Positions 35,191 through 43,890 are shown, counted from the stretch's first letter. The stretch: DNA of 64,000 nucleotides from Aliihoeflea sp052435735 (GCA_052435735.1 JBQVNB010000011.1:68060-132059), one strand, 5' to 3'. Notes: a model not told the origin generated them from the sequence alone. Numbers and translations: made by a program.

Positions 35191-36573
35191 GTGGAAACCA
35201 TCAAACTCATCTCGCCCGTAGACGGCTCGCTCCATGCCGAGCGTCCGGTCGCGAGCGATGCCGAAATCAATGCGATAACCGAGCGCGCGAAGACCGCGCA
35301 GATCGCCTGGGCCGAGACGCCGCTCGCCGAGCGCGGTCGGTATGTGCTTGCCTTTCTGGAGGCACTTCTTGCCATGAACGAGGAGATCGTGCCGGAACTG
35401 GCCTGGCAGATGGGCCGGCCGGTCCGCTATGGCGGCGAGAAGGGCGGGGTCGAGGAGCGCACGCGCTATATGGTCGACCTCGCGGCAGCCGCGCTCGCCG
35501 ACGTCATCCCGCATGACGCCAGGCCCGGCTTCCACCGTTATCTGCGCCGCGTGCCGCTCGGCATCGTCCTCGTCATCGCGCCGTGGAACTATCCCTATCT
35601 GACCGCGATCAACACCATCGTCCCGGCGCTGATGGCCGGCAATGCCGTCATCCTGAAGCACGCCGCGCAGACGTTGCTCGTCGGCGAGCGCTTCGCCAAA
35701 GCGTTCGAGGTCGCCGGCCTGCCGAAGGGCGTGTTCCAGAACATCGTCCTCAACCACGTCCAGACCGAAAAACTGCTCGGCTCGGGCAAAATCGACCATT
35801 GCAACTTCACCGGCTCGGTCGCCGGCGGACGCGCGATGGAGAAGGCTGCCGCCGGCACCTTCATGACGCTCGGCCTCGAGCTTGGCGGCAAGGACCCGGC
35901 CTATGTCCTGCCGGACGTCAAGCTCGACCATGCCGTCGCCAACCTCGTCGACGGCGCGTTCTACAATTCGGGCCAGTGCTGCTGCGGCATCGAGCGCGTC
36001 TATGTCCACGAAAAGGTCTATGACGATTTCGTCGAGGGCTTCATCGCCGAGACGAAGAATTACGTCGTCGGCAACCCACTCGACGAGGCGACCACGATAG
36101 GGCCGATGGCGCAACCGCGCTTTGCCGATTTCGTGCGTGAGCAGAAGGCCGAGGCGCTGCGCAAGGGCGCGGTCGCCCATGTCGGCATGAAGGTCGACAA
36201 CGACCGCGAAGGCTCGCCCTATCTCGCGCCCGAAGTGCTGACCAACGTCAATCACCAGATGAGCGTCATGCGCGAGGAGAGTTTCGGGCCCATTGTCGGC
36301 ATCATGAAGGTGCGCGACGACGACGAGGCGATCCAGCTCATGAACGACAGCCCCTACGGCCTCACCGCCTCGCTGTGGACCACCGATGCCGACCGCGCCG
36401 CCGCGCTCGGCGACCGGATCGAGACCGGCACGGTCTTCATGAACCGCTGCGACTATGTCGACCCCGGCCTCGTCTGGACCGGCGTCAAGGACACCGGCAA
36501 GGGCGGCGCTATGGGCCGCACCGGCTACGACAACCTCACCCGCCCCAAGGGCTATCATCTGCGCGAAGTCTGA
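35191..36573 (+). CDS. NAD-dependent aldehyde dehydrogenase
   Basis: A 460-residue ALDH superfamily enzyme. The coenzyme segment is VIAPWNYPYLTAINTIVPAL, the general-base region GLELGGKDPAYVLPD and the catalytic Cys region NSGQCCCGIERVYVHEKVYD, where three successive Cys are unusual. The C-terminal ESFGPIVGIMKV is canonical. It follows the ligase gene by 15 bases and precedes an iron alcohol dehydrogenase, so it probably oxidises the aldehyde made by that enzyme, possibly while gamma-glutamylated. Confidence 0.92.
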   Translation: METIKLISPVDGSLHAERPVASDAEINAITERAKTAQIAWAETPLAERGRYVLAFLEALLAMNEEIVPELAWQMGRPVRYGGEKGGVEERTRYMVDLAAAALADVIPHDARPGFHRYLRRVPLGIVLVIAPWNYPYLTAINTIVPALMAGNAVILKHAAQTLLVGERFAKAFEVAGLPKGVFQNIVLNHVQTEKLLGSGKIDHCNFTGSVAGGRAMEKAAAGTFMTLGLELGGKDPAYVLPDVKLDHAVANLVDGAFYNSGQCCCGIERVYVHEKVYDDFVEGFIAETKNYVVGNPLDEATTIGPMAQPRFADFVREQKAEALRKGAVAHVGMKVDNDREGSPYLAPEVLTNVNHQMSVMREESFGPIVGIMKVRDDDEAIQLMNDSPYGLTASLWTTDADRAAALGDRIETGTVFMNRCDYVDPGLVWTGVKDTGKGGAMGRTGYDNLTRPKGYHLREV

Positions 36574-36588
36574 TGCGCATCGCTCGAA

Positions 36589-36750
36589 CGCCCCCTCCGG
36601 CGCTTCGCGCCACCTCCCCCTTAAACGGGGGAGGATCAACCGTCGAGATCGGCCGCGACCTCAGATCCTCCCCTGCGAAGCGGGGGGGCCTGCAAGGCGG
36701 GCGAGACCCGCGGCTCGCCCCGACCATGCGCAGCATGGTGGAGGGGGCGC
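36589..36750. repeat. Palindromic intergenic repeat, family D
   Basis: Outer arms CGCCCCCTCCGGCGCTTCGC and a complementary GGTGGAGGGGGCG, with inner hairpins CCTCCCCC-TTAAAC-GGGGGAGG and CCTCCCCTGCGAAGCGGGGG. Its right half contains a 25-base stretch in inverted orientation (36698-36722) that is also found in the family C and interrupted family B elements. It occupies the gap between the aldehyde and alcohol dehydrogenase genes. Confidence 0.85.
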
Positions 36751-36774
36751 CTTCACATACCGAAAGCCAATGAC

Positions 36775-37932
36775 ATGACCCTCACCTTCAAGTGGAACTT
36801 CCCGACCACCGTCCTCTTCGGCCCCGGTCGGGTCAGTGAACTGCCCGCCGTCCTCAAATCGGCCGGCATCGCGCGCCCGCTCTTCGTCACCGATCCGGGT
36901 CTCGCCAAACTCCCCGTCGTCGCCGACACGCTGGCGATCCTCGACAAGGCGACGGTCACCTATGGCATATTCTCCGACGTCCGGCCGAACCCGGTCGAAT
37001 CCAACCTCGCCGCCGGCATCACCGTCTTCAAATCCGGCGGGCATGACGGCGTCATCGCGTTTGGCGGCGGGTCGGCGCTCGATCTGGGCAAGCTCATTGC
37101 CTTCCAGGCCGGCCAGCCGCGCCCGATCTGGGATTTCGAGGATGTCGGCGACTGGTGGACCCGCGCAGATTCTGCGGCCGTCGCCCCCGTCATCGCCGTG
37201 CCGACCACAGCCGGCACCGGCTCCGAAGTCGGTCGCGCGGGCGTGCTCACCAACGAGGCGACGCACACGAAGAAGGTCATCTTCCACCCGAAGATGCTGC
37301 CCGTCACCGTCATCGCCGATCCCGAACTCACGGTCGGCATGCCGAAGGCGATCACTGCCGGCACCGGCATGGACGCGCTGGCGCATTGCCTGGAAGCCTA
37401 TTGCGCCCCCGGCTACCACCCGATGGCCGACGGAATAGCGCTCGAAGGCATTCGCCTCGTCCTCGAAAACCTTCCCCGCGCCTTTGCCGACGGCACCGAC
37501 ATCGAGGCCCGCGCGCACATGATGTCGGCCGCCGCGATGGGCGCCACCGCGTTCCAGAAGGGCCTCGGTGCGATTCATTCGCTCTCGCACCCGATCGGCG
37601 CGCTCTACGACACGCATCACGGCATGACCAATGCGCTGTTCATGCCCTATGTCCTCGATTTCAACCGCCCCGCGATCGAAGAACGCATCGAGCGCCTCGC
37701 CGCCTATTGCGGCATTTCCGGCGGTTTCGACGGCTTTCGCAGCAAGATCATGGACCTTCGCACCGAACTGTCTGTACCCTCCACCCTGCGCGACCTCATC
37801 CCCGGCCTCCAGATGGACGACGCGCGCCGCGACCTCATCGCCGAAATGGCGATCGTCGATCCGACCGCAGGCGGCAACCCGGTCGAATTGACGAAGCAAG
37901 CCGCGCTGGCGCTTCTCGAAAAGTCGATGTGA
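36775..37932 (+). CDS. Iron-containing alcohol dehydrogenase
   Basis: A 385-residue group III dehydrogenase. The NAD-binding GGGSALDLGKLIAF and PTTAGTGSEVGRAGVLTNEA are classic; metal ligands are expected in TGMDALAHCLEAYCAPGYHP (Asp, His) and in SLSHPIGALYDTHHGMTNAL (two His). It probably oxidises an alcohol group to the aldehyde handled by the preceding gene. It is separated from that gene by a family D repeat, yet all three genes point the same way. Confidence 0.93.
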   Translation: MTLTFKWNFPTTVLFGPGRVSELPAVLKSAGIARPLFVTDPGLAKLPVVADTLAILDKATVTYGIFSDVRPNPVESNLAAGITVFKSGGHDGVIAFGGGSALDLGKLIAFQAGQPRPIWDFEDVGDWWTRADSAAVAPVIAVPTTAGTGSEVGRAGVLTNEATHTKKVIFHPKMLPVTVIADPELTVGMPKAITAGTGMDALAHCLEAYCAPGYHPMADGIALEGIRLVLENLPRAFADGTDIEARAHMMSAAAMGATAFQKGLGAIHSLSHPIGALYDTHHGMTNALFMPYVLDFNRPAIEERIERLAAYCGISGGFDGFRSKIMDLRTELSVPSTLRDLIPGLQMDDARRDLIAEMAIVDPTAGGNPVELTKQAALALLEKSM

Positions 37933-38006
37933 GGAAATTCGCGTGCGATGAGGGGATGACTAGGTCAGCAATCCTGTCCTAAATTGCCCCAAAGGGAGGA
38001 AGTTGG

Positions 38007-39239
38007 ATGGTCGAGACTCGCAAAGGCGGACTGTTCGTGCCGGAGCCGGAGGTACGCCCTGGCGGCCAACCGGATTTCTCCAAGGTCAAGATCCCGCGCG
38101 CCGGCTCCGTCGAGCGCCCGCCGGTCGATGTCGATCCGGCGACGATCCGCGACATGGCGTTCTCGATCATCCGCGTCCTCAATCGCGACGGCGAGGCGGT
38201 CGGCCCCTGGGCCGGCACGCTGACCGATGAGGAACTGCTCGAGGGCCTCAAGCACATGATGACGCTGCGCTCCTTCGATGCGCGCATGCAGATGGCGCAG
38301 CGCCAGGGCAAGACGTCCTTCTACATGCAGCATATGGGCGAGGAGGCCGTCTCCTGCGCGTTTCGGCGGGCCATGGAGCCCGGCGACATGAACTTCCCGA
38401 CTTATCGGCAGGCCGGCCTCCTCATCGCCGGCGACTATCCGATGGTCGACATGATGAACCAGATCTATTCCAACGAGGCCGACCCGCTGAAGGGCCGGCA
38501 ATTGCCGATCATGTATTCGGCCAAGGACCACGGCTTCTTCTCCATCTCGGGCAATCTCGGCACCCAGTTCATCCAGTCCGTCGGCTGGGCGATGGCGTCC
38601 GCCATCAAGAACGACAGCCGCATCGCCGCCGGATGGATCGGCGACGGCTCGACCGCGGAAAGCGATTTCCACGCCGCGCTCGTCTTCGCCTCCACCTACC
38701 GCGCGCCGGTCGTCCTCAACATCGTCAACAACCAGTGGGCGATTTCGACCTTCCAGGGCATCGCCCGCGGCGGCGCCGGCACCTTCGCCGCACGCGGCCT
38801 CGGCTTCGGGCTGCCCGCGCTGCGCGTCGACGGGAACGACTATCTCGCTGTCCACGCCGTCGCCAAATGGGCCGTCGAGCGCGCCCGCATGGGCCTCGGC
38901 GCAACGCTGGTCGAATATGTCACCTACCGCGTCGGCGCGCATTCCACCTCCGACGACCCATCCGCCTACCGCCCCAAGACCGAATCCGACAACTGGCCCC
39001 TCGGCGATCCGGTCATCCGCCTGAAGAACCATCTGATCCGCCGCGGCGTGTGGACCGACGACCGTCACAAGCAGGCCGAAGCCGAAGTGCTCGACATGGT
39101 CATCACCGCGCAGAAGGAAGCCGAAAAGCACGGCACCCTCCACGCCGGCGGCAGACCTTCCGCGCGCGACATGTTCGAAGGCGTCTACGCCGAAATGCCG
39201 CCGCATCTGCGGCGCCAGCGCCAGCAGGCGGGGGTTTGA
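38007..39239 (+). CDS. bkdA1: Branched-chain 2-oxoacid dehydrogenase E1 alpha subunit
   Basis: A 410-residue thiamine-diphosphate-dependent decarboxylase subunit. The TPP motif runs from GDGSTAESDFHAALVFAS to NIVNNQWAIS. The N-terminal extension (residues 1-60) and MRSFDARMQMAQRQGKTSFY-like block match the Pseudomonas BkdA1 type rather than pyruvate dehydrogenase. The phosphorylation-loop-like YRVGAHSTSDDPSAYRP is present. It decarboxylates the keto acids of Val, Leu and Ile with the E1 beta subunit. It is the first gene of the bkd operon, with a GGGAGG ribosome site. Confidence 0.95.
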   Translation: MVETRKGGLFVPEPEVRPGGQPDFSKVKIPRAGSVERPPVDVDPATIRDMAFSIIRVLNRDGEAVGPWAGTLTDEELLEGLKHMMTLRSFDARMQMAQRQGKTSFYMQHMGEEAVSCAFRRAMEPGDMNFPTYRQAGLLIAGDYPMVDMMNQIYSNEADPLKGRQLPIMYSAKDHGFFSISGNLGTQFIQSVGWAMASAIKNDSRIAAGWIGDGSTAESDFHAALVFASTYRAPVVLNIVNNQWAISTFQGIARGGAGTFAARGLGFGLPALRVDGNDYLAVHAVAKWAVERARMGLGATLVEYVTYRVGAHSTSDDPSAYRPKTESDNWPLGDPVIRLKNHLIRRGVWTDDRHKQAEAEVLDMVITAQKEAEKHGTLHAGGRPSARDMFEGVYAEMPPHLRRQRQQAGV

Positions 39240-39278
39240 GGGATGATGGGTTTGATTGAAGCTTCGATGCTCCACGTT

Positions 39279-39429
39279 GCCCCCCTCTGGGCTGCCGCCC
39301 ATCTCCCCCGCAAGGAGGGAGATCACGCGCGTCGTCGTCCCACGCAAACGTCGACTGTTGATGGAGGTCGTCATGAAGGCCGATCTCCCCCCATGCGGGG
39401 GAGATGTCCGGCAGGACAGAGGGGGGCGC
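39279..39429. repeat. Palindromic intergenic repeat, family A copy 3
   Basis: Same outer arms as the sox copies (CCCCCCTCTGGGCTGCCGCC left, ATGTCCGGCAGGACAGAGGG right) but with a longer central loop of about 60 bases. The left arm is of the GGGCTGCCGCC subtype seen in copy 2. It fills the bkdA1-bkdA2 gap. Confidence 0.88.
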
Positions 39430-39466
39430 GACAGGGCGAAACGCAGCCGATTACGGAGTCCACCCC

Positions 39467-40480
39467 ATGCCCCGCATGACCATGATCGAGGCGATCCGCG
39501 ACGCCATGGACGTCTCCATGGGCCGTGATGAAAACGTCGTCGTGTTCGGCGAGGATGTCGGCTATTTCGGCGGCGTCTTTCGCTGCACCGCCGGCCTGCA
39601 ACAGAAATACGGCTCGTCGCGCTGTTTCGACACGCCAATCTCCGAACTCGGCATCGTCGGCGTCGCGGTCGGCATGGCCGCCTACGGTCTTCGCCCCTGC
39701 GTCGAAATCCAGTTCGCCGACTATGTCTATCCGGCCTATGACCAGATCGTCTCGGAGGCCGCCCGCATCCGCTACCGCTCGGCCGGCCAGTTCACCTGCC
39801 CGATCGTCATCCGCATGCCGACCGGCGGCGGCATCTTCGGTGGCCAGACGCACAGCCAGAGCCCGGAAGCCCTGTTCACCCACGTCTCCGGCCTTAAGGT
39901 CGTCGTCCCGTCCAACCCGCAGGACGCCAAGGGCCTGCTGATCGCGGCCATCGAGGACCCCGACCCGGTGATCTTCCTCGAACCCAAGCGCCTCTATAAC
40001 GGCCCCTTCGACGGTCATCACGACCGGCCCGTCACGCCCTGGTCGAAGCACGATCTGGGCGACGTCGCCGCCGATCACGTCACCGTGCCGCTCGGCAAGG
40101 CCATCACCCGCCGCGAGGGCTCGGCCGTCACCATTCTCGCCTACGGCACCATGGTCCATGTCGCGCTCGCCGCGGCCGAAGACGCCGGCATCGACGCCGA
40201 GGTAATCGACCTGCGCACGCTTTTGCCACTCGACCTCGACGCCATCACGGCGTCGGTCAAGAAGACCGGCCGCTGCGTCGTCGTCCACGAGGCGACCATG
40301 ACGTCCGGCTTCGGCGCGGAACTCGTCACGTTGGTGCAGGAACACTGCTTCTACCACCTCGAAGCCCCCGTCGCCCGCGTCGCCGGCTGGGACACGCCCT
40401 ATCCGCACGCGCAGGAATGGGACTATTTTCCGGGCCCCGCCCGCGTCAGCGAAGCGCTTCGCGCCGTGATGGAGGCGTGA
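39467..40480 (+). CDS. bkdA2: Branched-chain 2-oxoacid dehydrogenase E1 beta subunit
   Basis: A 337-residue transketolase-like subunit. Typical blocks are MTMIEAIRDAMDVSMGRDEN, VFGEDVGYFGGVFRCTAGLQ, RCFDTPISELGIVGVAVGMA and the C-terminal transketolase domain DLRTLLPLDLDAITASVKKT. It forms the E1 heterotetramer with the upstream gene product. The ATG after CACCCC was chosen because MPRMTMIEAIRD is the family start. A repeat lies on either side of the gene. Confidence 0.95.
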   Translation: MPRMTMIEAIRDAMDVSMGRDENVVVFGEDVGYFGGVFRCTAGLQQKYGSSRCFDTPISELGIVGVAVGMAAYGLRPCVEIQFADYVYPAYDQIVSEAARIRYRSAGQFTCPIVIRMPTGGGIFGGQTHSQSPEALFTHVSGLKVVVPSNPQDAKGLLIAAIEDPDPVIFLEPKRLYNGPFDGHHDRPVTPWSKHDLGDVAADHVTVPLGKAITRREGSAVTILAYGTMVHVALAAAEDAGIDAEVIDLRTLLPLDLDAITASVKKTGRCVVVHEATMTSGFGAELVTLVQEHCFYHLEAPVARVAGWDTPYPHAQEWDYFPGPARVSEALRAVMEA

Positions 40481-40506
40481 GGATGGCCCTTCTGAAACAG
40501 CGCAAT

Positions 40507-40689
40507 CACCCCCACTCCGTCACGCTTCGCGTGCCACCTTGCCGGGGCGAGCCACGGGTCTCGCCCGTCCTTCGGCCCCCCCTGCCCGGGGGAGAGGAAA
40601 TGCGCTGCCGCAGCGCCGGCGCTTTTCCAGCTTGGTTTCCTCTCCCCTGGGCAGGGGGAGAGGTGGCCCGAAGGGACGGAGTGGGGGTG
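40507..40689. repeat. Palindromic intergenic repeat, family C
   Basis: Outer arms CACCCCCACTCCGTCACG and the complement GACGGAGTGGGGGTG, with an inner pair around CCTGCCCGGGGGAGAGGAAA and TTTCCTCTCCCCTGGGCAGG. The left half carries a 31-base module (40545-40575) that recurs with one mismatch at 63740-63770. It fills the gap between bkdA2 and bkdB. Confidence 0.88.
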
Positions 40690-40738
40690 CTTCCGCAGGC
40701 GCTTCCCCATTCCGCCGACACCATGCTCGGAGTGCATC

Positions 40739-42082
40739 ATGGCTGAACACACGATCAAGATGCCCGATGTCGGCGAAGGCGTGGCTGAGGCGGAACTCGT
40801 CGAATGGCACGTCAAGATCGGCGATCCGGTCCGCGAGGACATGGTGCTGGCCGCAGTGATGACCGACAAGGCAACGGTCGAGATCCCGTCGCCCGTCGAG
40901 GGCGAGATTTCGTGGCTCGGCGCCGAGATCGGCGACGTCGTCGCGGTCGGCGCGCCGCTCATCCGGATCAAGACGGGCGGTGAGGGGCTGGAAGAAGAGT
41001 CTTCCAAAGAAGTGACCCCCACCCCTAACCCCTCCCCACAAGGGGGAGGGGAACCGGAGACGGCATCGCCAAAAGCCGAGAATGCATCCACAGATGAGGC
41101 GGCTGCGCCGGCGCAGAGTAAGGCAAAAGCGCCGACGCCTCCCTCCCCCTTGTGGGGAGGGATAAAGGGTGGGGGTAGCTCCCTCTCCACCGGCGCCCCC
41201 CGCCCAGAAGGCGAAAAACCTCTGGCCTCCCCAGCCGTCCGCCTCCGTGCCAAGGAGGCCGGCATCGACCTGCGCCAAGTCGCCGGCTCCGGTCCCGCAG
41301 GCCGCATCGGCCACGAAGACCTCGACGCGTTCCTCTCCGCCGGCCGCTCGACCAGCGCACCGCGCGGCATGTCCCGCAACACCGAAATCACCGAGGTCAA
41401 AGTCGTCGGCCTTCGCCGCAAGATCGCGGAGAAGATGGCGCTCGCCAAGCGCTCCATCCCGCACATCACCTATGTCGAGGAAATCGACGTCACCGCGCTC
41501 GAAGAGCTTCGCGCGGCGATGAATGCGTCGAAGAAACCGGACCAGCCCAAGCTCACCATCCTGCCTTTCCTGATGCGCGCGATGGCCAAGGCGATCGGCG
41601 AGCAGCCGGAGATCAACGCGATCTTCGACGACGAGGCGGGCATCATCCGTCAGCATGGCGGCATCCATATCGGCATCGCCGCGCAGACGCCGACCGGGCT
41701 GGTCGTGCCCGTTGCGCGCCATGTCGAGGCGCGTGACATCTGGGATTGCGGCGCGGAAGTCGGCCGCCTCGCCGAGGCGGCGAAGTCCGGCACCGCCAGC
41801 CGCGAGGAACTTTCCGGCTCCACCATCACCATCACCTCGCTCGGCGCGATGGGCGGCATCGTCACCACCCCCGTCATCAACCACCCCGAAGTTGCCATCG
41901 TCGGCGTCAACAAGATGATGATGCGGCCCGTCTGGGACGGCACGCAGTTCATTCCGAGGAAGATGATGAATCTGTCGTCGTCCTTCGATCATCGCGTGAT
42001 TGACGGCTGGGACGCGGCGCGGTTCATCCAGCGCGTCAAGGCGCTGCTGGAGACGCCGGCGCTGATTTTTGTGGGGGATTGA
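40739..42082 (+). CDS. bkdB: Branched-chain 2-oxoacid dehydrogenase E2 (dihydrolipoyl acyltransferase)
   Basis: A 447-residue E2 core. The lipoyl domain (residues 1-80) carries Lys44 in VMTDKATVEIP. The E3-binding domain is at residues about 163-198 (ASPAVRLRAKEAGIDLRQVA). The acyltransferase domain (about 220-447) ends with SSSFDHRVIDGWDAARFIQR, including the catalytic His and Asp. The linker, residues about 92-146, is encoded by a family B palindromic repeat that stays in frame and gives PTPNPSPQGGGEPE and PTPPSPLWGGIKGGG. The protein is otherwise normal in length and motifs, so the insertion is tolerated. Confidence 0.95.
   Translation: MAEHTIKMPDVGEGVAEAELVEWHVKIGDPVREDMVLAAVMTDKATVEIPSPVEGEISWLGAEIGDVVAVGAPLIRIKTGGEGLEEESSKEVTPTPNPSPQGGGEPETASPKAENASTDEAAAPAQSKAKAPTPPSPLWGGIKGGGSSLSTGAPRPEGEKPLASPAVRLRAKEAGIDLRQVAGSGPAGRIGHEDLDAFLSAGRSTSAPRGMSRNTEITEVKVVGLRRKIAEKMALAKRSIPHITYVEEIDVTALEELRAAMNASKKPDQPKLTILPFLMRAMAKAIGEQPEINAIFDDEAGIIRQHGGIHIGIAAQTPTGLVVPVARHVEARDIWDCGAEVGRLAEAAKSGTASREELSGSTITITSLGAMGGIVTTPVINHPEVAIVGVNKMMMRPVWDGTQFIPRKMMNLSSSFDHRVIDGWDAARFIQRVKALLETPALIFVGD
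41014..41176. repeat. Palindromic repeat, family B copy 1, inside the bkdB coding sequence
   Basis: Starts GACCCCCACCCCTAACCCCT and ends with the complementary GGAGGGATAAAGGGTGGGGG, with CCTCCCC / GGGGAGG inner arms. The same ends and part of the interior (the GCGTCGGCG...TTTTGCC stretch, inverted) occur in the intergenic copy at 54.3 kb. Here the element is translated as the linker between the lipoyl and E3-binding domains. Confidence 0.88.
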
Positions 42083-42111
42083 GCATGGTCAATTCTTGTC
42101 GCGATCCTTCA

Positions 42112-42237
42112 CGCCCCCCTCTGTCCTGCCGGACATCTCCCCCGCGAGGGGGGAGATTAGTCTCGTCATCGACACAGCGTAATCTCCCCCCGTGCGGGGG
42201 AGATGTCCGGCAGGACAGAGGGGGGCGCCATAGGGCC
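42112..42237. repeat. Palindromic intergenic repeat, family A copy 4
   Basis: Arms CCCCCCTCTGTCCTGCCGGA and complement, inner hairpins ATCTCCCCC/GGGGGAGAT and a loop with CTCGTCATCGACACAGCG nearly identical to copy 1. It fills the bkdB-lpdA gap. Confidence 0.9.
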
Positions 42238-42263
42238 CAAACCCCGCAAGCAGGAGCCACTTC

Positions 42264-43658
42264 ATGAAAGACATCTCCTGCAAACTCCTCGTCATCGGCG
42301 CCGGGCCCGGCGGCTATGTCTGCGCGATCCGGGCGGGTCAGCTCGGCATCGACACCGTCATCGTCGAGGAAAAGCGCCCCGGCGGCACCTGTCTCAATGT
42401 CGGTTGCATCCCCTCCAAGGCGATCATCCACGCGGCGGACGAATTCCACATAGCGACCGAGGCCTCCAAGGGCGCGTCGCCGGTCGGCATCTCGCTCGCC
42501 TCGCCGGCGATCGACCTCAAGAAGACCATCGCCTGGAAGGACAACATCGTCGGCCGGCTGACGACCGGCGTTTCGGGACTTCTCAAGAAGGCGAAGGTCA
42601 AGAGCGTCGAGGGCCGCGCGCGGTTCCGCGATGGCAAGACCGTCGAGGTCGAGACGTCGACCGGCATGCAGATCATCCGCGCCGAGCACATCGTCATCGC
42701 GACCGGTTCGCAGTCCGTCGAGCTGCCGAACCTGCCCTTCGGCGGCAAGGTCATGTCCTCGACCGAAGCGCTGGCGCTGACGAAGCTGCCGGAGAAGATC
42801 GCCGTCATCGGCGCCGGCTATATCGGGCTCGAACTCGGCACCGCTTTTGCCAAGCTTGGCGCGAAGGTTACCGTCGTCGAGGCGCTGGACCGCATCCTGC
42901 CGCTCTACGACGCTGAACTGGTGCGCCCGGTCGCCAAGCGGCTTGGCGAACTCGGCATCGACTTGTTGCTGTCCGCCAAGGCCAAGGGCCTGTCCGGCAC
43001 CGGCGCGCTTCTGGTCGAGACGGCAGACGGTGCGGAGCAGAAGATCGAGGCCGACGCGATCCTCATCACGGTCGGGCGCAAGCCGGCGACCGAGGGCTGG
43101 GGCCGCGAGGAAATGGTGCTCGACATGGATGGCCGCTTCGTGCGCATCGACGACGCGTGCCGCACCTCCATGCGCGGCATCTTCGCCATCGGCGACGTGA
43201 CCGGCGAGCCGATGCTGGCGCACCGCGCGATGGCGCAGGGCGAGATGGTCGCGGAGATCGTCGCGGGCCATAAACGGAGCTGGGACAAGGTGGCGATCGC
43301 GGCCGTCTGCTTCACCGATCCGGAGATCGTTTCGGTCGGATTGTCACCCGATCAGGCGAAGGCGGCGGGGCGCGAGATCAAGACGGCGCAGTTCCCGTTT
43401 TCCGCCAATGGCCGCGCTATGTCGATGGCTGACGAGGCGGGGTTCGTCAGGGTCGTGGCGCGGTCGGACAACCATCTGGTGCTCGGCATCCAGGCGGTCG
43501 GACGGGGCGTCTCGGAACTGTCGGCGGCGTTCGGGCTCGCACTTGAAATGGGCGCCCGGCTGGAGGACATCGCCGGCACGATCCACGCCCATCCGACACA
43601 GGGCGAAGCCTTGCAGGAAGCGGCTTTGCGGACGCTTGGCCACGCCTTGCACATCTAG
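42264..43658 (+). CDS. lpdA: Dihydrolipoyl dehydrogenase (E3) of the bkd complex
   Basis: A 464-residue flavoprotein. FAD site VIGAGPGGYVCAIRAGQLGI, redox disulfide GGTCLNVGCIPSKA, NAD site VIGAGYIGLELGTAFAKLGA, second FAD contact FAIGDVTGEPMLAHRAMAQG and the C-terminal His-Glu pair HAHPTQGEALQEAAL are all present. It reoxidises dihydrolipoamide on E2. As the last gene of the bkd operon it is probably the LPD-Val type isoform rather than the pyruvate dehydrogenase E3. It ends 4 bases from the convergent DUF982 gene. Confidence 0.95.
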   Translation: MKDISCKLLVIGAGPGGYVCAIRAGQLGIDTVIVEEKRPGGTCLNVGCIPSKAIIHAADEFHIATEASKGASPVGISLASPAIDLKKTIAWKDNIVGRLTTGVSGLLKKAKVKSVEGRARFRDGKTVEVETSTGMQIIRAEHIVIATGSQSVELPNLPFGGKVMSSTEALALTKLPEKIAVIGAGYIGLELGTAFAKLGAKVTVVEALDRILPLYDAELVRPVAKRLGELGIDLLLSAKAKGLSGTGALLVETADGAEQKIEADAILITVGRKPATEGWGREEMVLDMDGRFVRIDDACRTSMRGIFAIGDVTGEPMLAHRAMAQGEMVAEIVAGHKRSWDKVAIAAVCFTDPEIVSVGLSPDQAKAAGREIKTAQFPFSANGRAMSMADEAGFVRVVARSDNHLVLGIQAVGRGVSELSAAFGLALEMGARLEDIAGTIHAHPTQGEALQEAALRTLGHALHI

Positions 43659-43662
43659 GAAA

Positions 43663-43890
43663 TCAGGGCTGGAGATTGCCCGCTTCCTGCGCGGCCATCT
43701 CCAGCGCCATGCGGCCTTCCGATAGAGAACGGTGGCCGTCGCGGACCTTGAGGCAGATGTCGAGCGCCTCGTCGTGGCGCGGCCCGCGCTCCGGCCAGCC
43801 GGTGTCGGAGAGGGCGGCGATGGCGTCGTCGAGCGAGGCGAGGCTGCGGCCGTCGGTGAGGTTGACGGGTGTTTCGAAATGCTTGGTCAT
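43663..43890 (-). CDS. DUF982 domain-containing protein
   Basis: A 75-residue protein with the DUF982 pattern: a short strand (FETPVNLTDGRSLASLDDAI), a central helix with WPERGPRHDEALDICLKVRD and a C-terminal helix ending ALEMAAQEAG. This family is small, mostly rhizobial, frequently multi-copy, and of unknown function. It is predicted cytoplasmic. Start chosen at the ATG behind GAGGGCTCC-like sequence in the minus direction; no operon partner. Confidence 0.8.
   Translation of the reverse strand: MTKHFETPVNLTDGRSLASLDDAIAALSDTGWPERGPRHDEALDICLKVRDGHRSLSEGRMALEMAAQEAGNLQP

Noticed and set aside
41014..41176. Possible frameshift or pseudogene in bkdB caused by the repeat
   Set aside because: The frame is open throughout and both flanking domains are complete in the same frame.
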